From contig CABUAT010000040.1 in the NCBI GenBank assembly GCA_902489665.1, positions 1 through 16,699 of the forward strand: a stretch of 16,699 nucleotides of DNA, read 5' to 3'. Positions 1 through 6,212 of this stretch are shown here, piece after piece; position 1 is the stretch's first letter, and every line of letters begins with the position of its first letter. The notes under the pieces were generated by a model that saw nothing but the letters and a program-made list of their open reading frames with translations, ran no database searches and was not told where the DNA came from. The DNA is from an uncultured Collinsella sp. GTDB lineage: Bacteria > Actinomycetota > Coriobacteriia > Coriobacteriales > Coriobacteriaceae. Position numbers and translations under genes: made by a program.

Positions 1-60
1 GTAGCGTCTATCCCAAATCTTGAGTATTTGTTCGACAGAACGGCCCCTGCCGGCTCCTGC

Positions 61-66
61 TAGACT
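61..66 (+). promoter_or_regulatory. Weak candidate -10 box (TAGACT) for the nuclease gene
   Basis: TAGACT at 61-66 lies 33 bases before the ATG and upstream of the AGGAG ribosome site. No good -35 is seen at the right distance. Nothing else is recognised in bases 1-99, and no coding end from a left neighbour is visible. Confidence 0.25.
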
Positions 67-99
67 GGTAGATTCCCAACCGCCCATCCAGGAGCCTCA

Positions 100-1086
100 A
101 TGTCGCGCAAGTCCGCCTACAAGCAAGTACTTTCCATCGGCACCGCCGTGGTGCTCGGGTTTGCACTGTTTACGGGATCGCTCGACGGAGCGCCCAAGTT
201 GCTGTCGCCGCAAAGCGATGAGCAGGCGGTAGCTCTGGCCGAGAAACAAAACGAAAGTCCCAGCCGCACCGACGACGAGGCAGACCTGGTTGCCCGGCTC
301 GAATCGGGAACAGCGAGCTCCTCGGACTCTCAAAATAGCCAAGACTCTGGCGATGGCTCCGAATCCACCACGACCAACACCAACGGCAACGTTGCCTCCG
401 CGGACAGCGCCGCCGCCCCCATCGACGAGGTCGAAAACCCCGACCTCAACCGCGCCCGCGGTGTTTATCTCAGCAGCATTCCCGACTACGCCGGCAACCC
501 CTACGTTGCCCTTCGCGCCGACAGCACGCACCCGCTCGGCACGCCGTCATTCACACTCGATGAATACGATCGCGCCACCGAAGAGGGCTGCTTTAAGAAA
601 TTCTCCAAGCTCGATAGCCTAGGCCGCACCCGCAAGGCGCTCGCCTGCGTAGGCCCCGAGTCGCTCGGACAGGGAAAGCGCGGCGATATCTCGCGCATCC
701 ATCCTGCCGGTTGGCACCAGCAGCGCTACGACTTTATTCCGGGCCAGAGCCTCTACAACCGCTGCCACCTCATCGCCTGGTCGCTCTGCGGCGAAAAAGC
801 CAACCGCAAAAATCTCCTCACCGGCACGCGCTATCTCAACGAGACGGGCATGCTACCGTTTGAAGAGCAGATTCTCAACTATATTCGCGATACGGGCAAC
901 CATGTGCTCTACCGCGTCACGCCCATGTACAACGAAGAGGAACTCGTCTGTCGCGGCGTTCGCCTGGAGGCACAATCGATCGAGGACCACGGCAAGACCC
1001 TGTGCTTCCACGTGTACTGCTACAACCTGCAGCCGCACGTGCAGATCGACTACGCCACCGGCCGCAACCAGGCATCCGGAGACTAG
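100..1086 (+). CDS. Secreted/membrane-anchored DNA/RNA non-specific endonuclease (DNA-entry nuclease type)
   Basis: 328 aa. The C-terminal half (about residues 195-315) matches the DNA-entry/competence nuclease family (Endonuclease_NS_2, EndA-like). It shows SLYNRCHLIAWSL (218-230) with a candidate catalytic His223, then NLLTGTRYLNE (238-248) with candidate metal-binding Asn, then HVLYRVTP (268-275). The N-terminus has basic residues and a hydrophobic stretch (about 10-30) typical of a signal peptide or anchor, but no clear cleavage site or lipobox. Residues 66-108 are a low-complexity Ser/Thr/Asp/Asn linker, so the enzyme probably acts outside the cell or on its surface. Seven Cys lie in or near the catalytic half. 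The ATG at 100 is chosen because AGGAG sits at 91-95. Role in nutrient scavenging, DNA processing for uptake or biofilm turnover is inference; no competence genes are nearby. It is monocistronic and converges on the EF-G-like gene. Confidence 0.85.
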   Translation: MSRKSAYKQVLSIGTAVVLGFALFTGSLDGAPKLLSPQSDEQAVALAEKQNESPSRTDDEADLVARLESGTASSSDSQNSQDSGDGSESTTTNTNGNVASADSAAAPIDEVENPDLNRARGVYLSSIPDYAGNPYVALRADSTHPLGTPSFTLDEYDRATEEGCFKKFSKLDSLGRTRKALACVGPESLGQGKRGDISRIHPAGWHQQRYDFIPGQSLYNRCHLIAWSLCGEKANRKNLLTGTRYLNETGMLPFEEQILNYIRDTGNHVLYRVTPMYNEEELVCRGVRLEAQSIEDHGKTLCFHVYCYNLQPHVQIDYATGRNQASGD

Positions 1087-1152
1087 TGCCGACCGCGCCG
1101 CCCGTAACCCAAAAACATGATCCGTTTTCCTCCGTCCCCAGGGGATCAAATT

Positions 1153-1183
1153 AGGCCGCCCCGGTTACCCAGGACGGCCTTTT
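1153..1183. terminator. Terminator between the converging nuclease and EF-G-like genes
   Basis: AGGCCG (1153-1158) pairs with CGGCCT (1175-1180), with further pairing inside after one mismatch. A short T run (1180-1183) follows on the plus strand. It serves the nuclease and probably also the minus-strand EF-G-like gene, whose stop is 34 bases away. Confidence 0.6.
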
Positions 1184-1216
1184 CGTCAGCACCTACATTG
1201 CAGGCAAAACCACACG

Positions 1217-3292
1217 TTACTTGGCGCGGCCCTCTTCATAGCGCTCGACCAGCTTGGCCTGAACGTCATAAGGCACCTGCTCATAGCCAGCGGGCTTCAT
1301 GGTAAAGTCGCCCGTGCCGCGCGTGATAGAGCGCAGGCGCGTCGAGTAATCCGTCAGCTCTGCCAGCGGCGCCTGGGCGATGACCACGGTATCGCCACGC
1401 TCATCGGTCTCCATGCCCGTCACGCGACCGCGCGAGGCCGAGATGTCGCCCATCACGGCGCCCGCGTAGCTCTCGGGGATAGTCACCGTGATTTCCTCGA
1501 TGGGCTCTAGCACCACCGGGTCGGCATCGGCACATGCCTTGCGCAGGCCGATGCGAGCCGCCGCGCGGAACGCCATCTCGTTGGAGTCGACGCTGTGATA
1601 CGAGCCGTCATACACCGCGACGCGAATGCCCGTGAGCGGGTAGCCGGCAATGATGCCGTCCTTCATGGTCTCCTGGACGCCCTTGTCCACGGCGGGGATC
1701 AGCGAGCGCGGAATGCGGCCGCCCACGACCTCATCCACAAACTCGTAGCCGTCGCTCGTGCCGTCGGGCCCAATAAGCGGCTCCACGCGCAGCCAGCAGT
1801 CGCCGTACTGACCGGCACCACCGGTCTGCTTCTTGTGGCGGCCCTGGGCACTTGCCGTGCGGCGGATGGTTTCGCGATACGGAATGCGGATCGGCACGCT
1901 TTTGGCCACGACCTTGGTGCGATCCTCCAGGCGGTTGAGCAGCACCGAAACCTGCGCCTCACCAACGGCGGAGATAATGGTCTGGCCGGTCTCCTCGTCG
2001 CGGTCGATGCTCATAGTCGGATCAGCCTTGCAGGCCTTCTCGATAAACGTGTAGAGCTTCTCTTCGTCCCCGCGATTCTCGGACTCAATGGCGATGCGGT
2101 ACTGAGAGTTGGGGAACTTAAACGCCGCCGCTTCGACCTTACCGGTAATGGAGAGCGTATCGCCCGTCTCGGCCGCCAGCTTGGGCGCCACGATGATGTC
2201 GCCGGCATAGGCGTGACCGACCTCGGTCATGTCGCGGCCGCACATCACATACAGGTGAGCCAGACGATCGCTCTTGCGGGTACGCGCGTTGATCAGCTCA
2301 AGACCCGGCTCAAGCGTACCCGTCAGCACCTTGATAAAGCTGATGCGACCCTGCTGCGGATCGGCCAGCGTCTTAAACACAAACGCCACCGGACGGTCAT
2401 CGTCACTCGAAATCTTGAGCGAATCACCGTCGATAAGCGGCATCTCGCCGTAGTCGGTCGGTGCCGGGAAGTACGTCGCGATGTCGTCCATCAGCGAGTT
2501 GACGCCCTGCTCCTTAATGCAATCGCCCGCAAAGACCGGCACAAAGATACGCTCGGCAATCGCCTTCGACAGCAAGCCCTCAAGCTCCTCCTGCGTCAGC
2601 GTCTCCTCGCCTTCCAAGTATTTCATCATCAGCTCATCGTCGGCCTCGGCCACCAACTCGCACAGATGGTCATGGGCTTCCTCGGCCTGGGCACGATACT
2701 CCTCGGGAATCTCCGACTCAACGGCTTCGGTGCCGTTGCAGTGGCGCGCCTTCATGCGCACCAGGTCGATGATGCCGTCAAAGTCCTCGCCCTCGCCCCA
2801 GGGAAGGGTCACGGCGCCCAGGCGCGTGCCAAAGCGCTCCTGCAGCAGGTCCATCGTGGTCGCAAAGCTGGCCTCGGAGCGCGACAGGCGGTTTACGAAC
2901 ACCGCACGCGCCAGGCGCAGGTCCTCGGCGGCATACCAGAGCTTAACCGTCGTAGGCTGCGGGCCGGCCTCGGCGTCGACCACAAACAGAGCCGTCTCGC
3001 AGACGCTCATCGCGGCAAAGGCGTCGCCGATAAAGTCGGGATAGCACGGGGCATCGAGCACGTTGATGCGGGCGCCCTTCCAGTCGATCGGCGCGATGGT
3101 CGTCGAGATGGAAAACGCGCGCTTGACCTCTTCGGGGTCATAGTCGAGCGTGGGCTTGGTGCCGTCGTGGCCGCCCAGGCGGGCGGTCTTGCCAGAAAGG
3201 TGGAGCATGGCCTCGGCGAGTGAAGTCTTGCCCACCCCGCCTTGGCCTACGAGCACCACGTTCCTTACATTGCCGGTCTTGGGAGCACCCAT
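1217..3292 (-). CDS. Elongation factor G-like protein (FusA2-type paralogue) with degenerate GTPase motifs
   Basis: 691 aa, the full EF-G length, with GTPase domain followed by domains II-V. The P-loop is GQGGVGKT (16-23). The other GTP motifs are off consensus. The switch-I RGIT is replaced by RAFSIS, the DTPGH motif reads DAPCY (80-84), and the NKxD motif reads NRLS (134-137), so the guanine-specifying Asp is Ser and the catalytic His is Tyr. The C-terminal half is well conserved (RGTGDFTMKPAGYEQVP near the end). This resembles the second EF-G-like protein of Actinobacteria rather than canonical FusA. A role in translocation, ribosome recycling or stress is inferred only. The frame stays open for another 37 codons upstream, but ATG 3292 follows AAGGAGG closely and fits the family N-terminus. 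It stands alone, not in the rpsL-rpsG-fusA-tuf operon. Confidence 0.85.
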   Translation of the reverse strand: MGAPKTGNVRNVVLVGQGGVGKTSLAEAMLHLSGKTARLGGHDGTKPTLDYDPEEVKRAFSISTTIAPIDWKGARINVLDAPCYPDFIGDAFAAMSVCETALFVVDAEAGPQPTTVKLWYAAEDLRLARAVFVNRLSRSEASFATTMDLLQERFGTRLGAVTLPWGEGEDFDGIIDLVRMKARHCNGTEAVESEIPEEYRAQAEEAHDHLCELVAEADDELMMKYLEGEETLTQEELEGLLSKAIAERIFVPVFAGDCIKEQGVNSLMDDIATYFPAPTDYGEMPLIDGDSLKISSDDDRPVAFVFKTLADPQQGRISFIKVLTGTLEPGLELINARTRKSDRLAHLYVMCGRDMTEVGHAYAGDIIVAPKLAAETGDTLSITGKVEAAAFKFPNSQYRIAIESENRGDEEKLYTFIEKACKADPTMSIDRDEETGQTIISAVGEAQVSVLLNRLEDRTKVVAKSVPIRIPYRETIRRTASAQGRHKKQTGGAGQYGDCWLRVEPLIGPDGTSDGYEFVDEVVGGRIPRSLIPAVDKGVQETMKDGIIAGYPLTGIRVAVYDGSYHSVDSNEMAFRAAARIGLRKACADADPVVLEPIEEITVTIPESYAGAVMGDISASRGRVTGMETDERGDTVVIAQAPLAELTDYSTRLRSITRGTGDFTMKPAGYEQVPYDVQAKLVERYEEGRAK

Positions 3293-3466
3293 GATGACCT
3301 CCTTGCAGGGCCGCGCGCATTGCGCGACGCCAACGGGGAGAGTTCGCGGTCGGTGCCATCCCGGGAGCAGCATGGTCGGCAGCCGAGCCGACTCACCCTC
3401 CAAATGTCCTATGCCACCACCCTACCCTCACGGGCGACCGTCCATGCACACCTTTCGGCACACGTA

Positions 3467-3495
3467 TGAATACAGGCGGCGAGAGGAAGAGACAA
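3467..3495 (-). promoter_or_regulatory. Weak candidate promoter for the EF-G-like gene
   Basis: On the minus strand TTGTCT (3490-3495) is followed after 17 bases by TATTCA (3467-3472). Both boxes are partial matches and the leader would be about 170 nt. The 310-base gap 3293-3602 otherwise shows only the transporter terminator and the ribosome site of this gene. Confidence 0.25.
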
Positions 3496-3527
3496 GCTTG
3501 TGAGGCGATTATTGAACCCCGCCGATG

Positions 3528-3569
3528 CAAACAAAAAGCCGCCACAGACCGTAAGACCTGCGGCGGCTT
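3528..3569 (-). terminator. Rho-independent terminator of the amino acid ABC transporter operon
   Basis: On the minus strand an 8-bp perfect stem AAGCCGCC/GGCGGCTT (3562-3569 with 3536-3543) is followed by TTTTTGTTTG. It lies 33 bases past the ATPase stop and is well placed to end the three-gene transcript. Confidence 0.88.
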
Positions 3570-3602
3570 CGCCTCAATTAATAGTTGAGCAAATACCTGA
3601 GC

Positions 3603-4367
3603 CTATCCCTCGATACGGCTCAAAAACTCACGCGTGCGCTGCTCGCGCGGATGGTCGATAACCTGCTCGGCCGGACCCTCCTCGACAATGCGGCCTCCGT
3701 CCATAAAGACCACGCGATCGGCAACATCGCGCGCAAACTGCATCGCGTGGGTCACGATCACCATCGTCATATTCTGCGCGGCAAGGTCTTTAATGACACG
3801 CAGCACCTCGGCCGTTAGCTCGGGATCGAGCGCCGAGGTCGGCTCGTCAAAGAACAAGATTTCCGGGTCGAGCGCCAAGGCGCGGGCGATACTCACGCGC
3901 TGTTGCTGACCGCCCGAAAGCTCACACGGAACCTTGTTCTCGTTGCCCACAAGCCCCATCTGAGCAATCAATTCATGCGCACGAGCTTCCGCCTGCTCGC
4001 GCGGGCGCTTAAGAACGCGGATCGGCGCATCGGTGATGTTTTTCATCACGGTATAGTGCGGGAACAGATTGTAGTTCTGAAACACCAGGCCAAATCGCGA
4101 GCGCGCCTGCCTGGGCACATCGCCCTTCGCATAGACCGCGCCCGAACCCGCATCCGTCGCAACGGCAAGGTCGCCAAACGAGAGCGAGCCTCCGTCGAGC
4201 GTCTCGAGCAGCGTGGCACACCGCAGCAGCGTGGACTTGCCGCCACCCGAAGGCCCGATAATCGCCACGACCTCTCCACGCTTTACCTCGAGCGAGATAT
4301 CCTTGAGCACCTCATTGCCGCCAAACGCCTTGCGAGCGTTCGATATATTCATTACCGAATTAATCAT
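3603..4367 (-). CDS. Polar amino acid ABC transporter, ATP-binding protein (GlnQ/HisP type)
   Basis: 254 aa ABC ATPase that powers uptake through the adjacent permease. Walker A GPSGGGKST (38-46), Q-loop Gln97 in VFQNYNLFPH, signature LSGGQQQR (150-157), Walker B ILFFDEP (170-176) and H-loop His207 are all intact, so it should be active. The FGGNEVLKDISL start and the NYNLFPHYTV segment are typical of the amino acid (PAAT) subfamily. The chosen ATG (4367) overlaps the permease stop as ATGATTAA; an in-frame ATG at 4352 is an alternative. Neither has a clear Shine-Dalgarno, which suggests translational coupling to the permease. The frame is open 16 codons further upstream, but that would lie inside the permease gene. 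Last gene of the operon. Confidence 0.92.
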   Translation of the reverse strand: MINSVMNISNARKAFGGNEVLKDISLEVKRGEVVAIIGPSGGGKSTLLRCATLLETLDGGSLSFGDLAVATDAGSGAVYAKGDVPRQARSRFGLVFQNYNLFPHYTVMKNITDAPIRVLKRPREQAEARAHELIAQMGLVGNENKVPCELSGGQQQRVSIARALALDPEILFFDEPTSALDPELTAEVLRVIKDLAAQNMTMVIVTHAMQFARDVADRVVFMDGGRIVEEGPAEQVIDHPREQRTREFLSRIEG

Positions 4368-5013
4368 GGTAGTAATCCAATTTTTTCTCGGCGGCGCCCA
4401 GCAGCATCTCGACAACGAAATTAAAGACCCAGTAAATCAGCGCCGCAATCGCAAACGGCACCATGCTCACCTGCGAGGCGACCAGCGCCTTGGCCGTCGA
4501 GAACATCTCACCCACGCCAATGGCAAACGCCAGCGACGTGTCCTTGACCAGCGTGATGATCTCGTTGCCCATCGCCGGCAGAATACGCTTGGCGACCTGC
4601 GGCATCACGATATACAGAAACGTCTGCACGCGCGAATAGCCCAGCACCTCGGCAGCCTCGTGTTGACCGCGCGGAATGGACTGCAAGCCCGAGCGATAGA
4701 TCTCGGCAAAGTAACCGGCGTAGTTGATGATGAACGCCACGACGCACGCCGTCCACTTGGAATCGGGCGTGAGCGAAATGCCAAACACGTAATACGGGGC
4801 AAAGTAGATGGCAAACATCTGCAGCATGAGCGGCGTGCCGCGCATGACCGAGATATAGATGCGCGCAATCCAGCGAAGCGGCGCGATTTTGCTCATGCGC
4901 ATAAACGCCACGGGAATTCCCAGCGGAATCGACCCGAGCAGCGTCAACACAAACAGCTGCAAACTGACCAAGAACCCCTGGCCAAGCATCTGCATCATGA
5001 CCTGAATAGACAT
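4360..5013 (-). CDS. Polar amino acid ABC transporter, permease (HisM/GlnP type)
   Basis: 217 aa inner-membrane subunit. Hydrophobic segments occur at about 14-38, 60-80, 88-104, 145-165 and 186-206. RGTPLMLQ (59-66) is the usual PAAT permease motif. The cytoplasmic EAA-type loop, which docks on the ATPase, spans about 98-127 and includes YRSGLQSIPRGQHEAA. Only one permease gene is present, so a homodimer is expected (inference). Start 5013 is chosen because its ATG shares a base with the TAA of the binding-protein gene (TAATG), a common coupling arrangement; an upstream in-frame ATG at 5028 would lie within that gene. Confidence 0.92.
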   Translation of the reverse strand: MSIQVMMQMLGQGFLVSLQLFVLTLLGSIPLGIPVAFMRMSKIAPLRWIARIYISVMRGTPLMLQMFAIYFAPYYVFGISLTPDSKWTACVVAFIINYAGYFAEIYRSGLQSIPRGQHEAAEVLGYSRVQTFLYIVMPQVAKRILPAMGNEIITLVKDTSLAFAIGVGEMFSTAKALVASQVSMVPFAIAALIYWVFNFVVEMLLGAAEKKLDYYHD

Positions 5014-5873
5014 TACTTGAGCACCCAATTATCGAAAGACAAACCATAGCTTGAATATTTATCGCAGAGGTCCTTGACCGTGCCGTCCTCGTAGAGCGCC
5101 TTGAGCGACTCGGCTACAGCATCGGCCGACTTGGTGTCGCCCTTCTTAAAGCCAACGGCGTAGTGCTCGCTGGACAGCGGCTCATCAAGCTGCGTATAGG
5201 CATCGGGCTTGGCGGCAAGCTGATACTGGGCAATCGAAAGGTCGCACGCCACGGCATCGACCGCGCCGCTCTCGAGCTGCATAAAGGCCGTGTTGTACTC
5301 GCCGATCGTGTCGAGCGTGGCAAACGTCGCTGCCAGATCCTTCTGGTCACCCTCAAGCACGTCCTGCGCAGCGGAATCAGTCTGGGTAATCACAGTCTTG
5401 CCGGCAAGATCGTCCCAGCCCTTGATGCCCGCATCCTTCTTGACCACCAGCACCTGCTCGTTGAGCATGTACGGCTCGGAGAACGTGTAGTCGTCCTCAC
5501 GGCCCTCCATGGTAAAGCCGTTCCAGATGCAGTTGATGGCGCCCGAGTTAAGCAGCGTATCCTTGGCGTCCCAGTCGATGGCCTCGTATTTGACCTCCCA
5601 GCCCTGCTTATCGGCAACAGCCTTGGCCAGATCGAGATCAAAGCCGGTGTACTCGCCATCGTCGCCCACAAAGCCGTACGGAGGATAGGACTTATCGAAG
5701 CCCACCACGAGCTTCTTGGACTCCGCAGCACCCTTCACATCCTTGGCCGCGGCAGAGCCAGCAGCGGAGCCCTTGCCGGCACCACCGCCGCAACCGACAA
5801 GACCAAGGCCAAGCACCGTGGCGAGCGAGCCGGCTAGACCAACAAACTGACGACGAGACATATCGGTGTTCAT
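5013..5873 (-). CDS. Amino acid ABC transporter substrate-binding lipoprotein (family 3, PF00497 type) with Tat-like signal
   Basis: 286 aa. The signal region combines a twin-arginine motif SRRQFVG (6-12), a hydrophobic stretch and a lipobox LVGC (25-28), so Cys28 is the predicted lipid-anchored first residue of the mature protein. A Gly/Ala/Ser/Lys linker follows to about residue 50. The binding fold begins at KLVVGFDKSYPPYGF (54-68) and includes GFDLDLAKAVA (78-87) and GFTMEGREDDYTFSEPY (119-135), where Arg125 is the likely ligand for the substrate alpha-carboxylate. This matches polar amino acid binding proteins; the exact substrate cannot be read. Start 5873 is chosen for AAGGGGGA just upstream. 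It is the first gene of the operon, with a recognisable promoter and a candidate operator. Confidence 0.92.
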   Translation of the reverse strand: MNTDMSRRQFVGLAGSLATVLGLGLVGCGGGAGKGSAAGSAAAKDVKGAAESKKLVVGFDKSYPPYGFVGDDGEYTGFDLDLAKAVADKQGWEVKYEAIDWDAKDTLLNSGAINCIWNGFTMEGREDDYTFSEPYMLNEQVLVVKKDAGIKGWDDLAGKTVITQTDSAAQDVLEGDQKDLAATFATLDTIGEYNTAFMQLESGAVDAVACDLSIAQYQLAAKPDAYTQLDEPLSSEHYAVGFKKGDTKSADAVAESLKALYEDGTVKDLCDKYSSYGLSFDNWVLK

Positions 5874-5891
5874 GGTATTCCCCCTTGATGG

Positions 5892-5911
5892 CACTTTAGT
5901 TAGATAAAGTG
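5892..5911. promoter_or_regulatory. Candidate operator: perfect dyad CACTTTA-N6-TAAAGTG
   Basis: CACTTTA (5892-5898) and TAAAGTG (5905-5911) form a perfect inverted repeat between the predicted transcription start of the transporter operon and its ribosome site. A further CACTTTA occurs at 5936-5942, between the -35 and -10 boxes, followed at the same spacing by a degenerate half-site TAGAGCA. The two sites start 44 bp apart, about four helical turns. Repressor binding is inferred; the regulator is unknown. Confidence 0.55.
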
Positions 5912-5929
5912 AGTCATGTAACGTTCAGA

Positions 5930-5958
5930 ATCATACACTTTAGCGTGATAGAGCACAA
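5930..5958 (-). promoter_or_regulatory. Promoter of the amino acid ABC transporter operon
   Basis: Minus-strand -10 TATGAT (5930-5935), 17-base spacer, -35 TTGTGC (5953-5958). The -10 is a 5/6 match and the -35 is weak. The leader before the ATG at 5873 would be about 50 nt and contains the 20-bp dyad. Confidence 0.6.
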
Positions 5959-5966
5959 GGGAGGGG

Positions 5967-6103
5967 TTGCCCGCTGGGCTCCGGGGCGGGGGTTAAGTTT
6001 CCTGCTCTACAGTCCTGCTCACGACGGAGGCCACATTAAGTGGCCTCCTGTTCGTGCGGAACTCGCGATAAACTTAACCCCCGCCCCGGAGCCCAGCGGG
6101 CAA
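5967..6103. repeat. 137-bp palindromic element: perfect 34-bp inverted repeats flanking an inner hairpin
   Basis: Bases 5967-6000 and 6070-6103 are exact reverse complements over 34 bases. The outer ends read TTGCCCGCTGGGC and GCCCAGCGGGCAA. Inside, GGAGGCCAC (6026-6034) pairs with GTGGCCTCC (6040-6048) around an ATTAA loop, extended by CACGA/TCGTG (6020-6024 with 6052-6056). It lies between two divergent genes, so it is not a normal operon-end terminator. No open frame worth keeping and no obvious target-site duplication are seen. It could be a MITE-like or REP/BIME-like element, or a structured RNA. Most of the 340-base gap 5874-6212 is this element plus the flanking promoters. Confidence 0.85.
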
Positions 6104-6167
6104 TCATCGTTGTACCTATCACTGATACCAATAAACCGCTTGCATATCGTCTGTTGGCTTGGCACGG

Positions 6168-6173
6168 TACAAT
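6168..6173 (+). promoter_or_regulatory. Candidate -10 box (TACAAT) for the rRNA methyltransferase gene
   Basis: TACAAT at 6168-6173 lies 39 bases before the start codon. The region at -35 spacing (TATCGT) is a poor match; a TTGCAT lies 22 bases upstream, too far for a standard promoter. Confidence 0.45.
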
Positions 6174-6212
6174 GCTTGTAGCTTTAAATTAATAAATTAG
6201 TGGGGTTAATTC

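Noticed and set aside
30..41. GTTC-GACA-GAAC dyad upstream of the nuclease, considered as an SOS box
   Set aside because: Gram-positive LexA sites read GAAC-N4-GTTC; this is the opposite arrangement, so LexA control is not supported.
1595..3223. 542-codon open frame on the plus strand, opposite the EF-G-like gene
   Set aside because: It is a mirror of the GC-rich codon bias of the real gene. The translation is Arg/His/Leu-rich with no domain, while the opposite strand gives a clear EF-G-like protein with a ribosome site.
5967..6103. Complete insertion sequence
   Set aside because: The 69-bp centre is far too short for a transposase and no target duplication is visible; at most a non-autonomous element.
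5909..6181. 90-codon plus frame across the palindromic element
   Set aside because: It is generated by the inverted repeat itself, overlaps the transporter promoter and has no plausible protein features.
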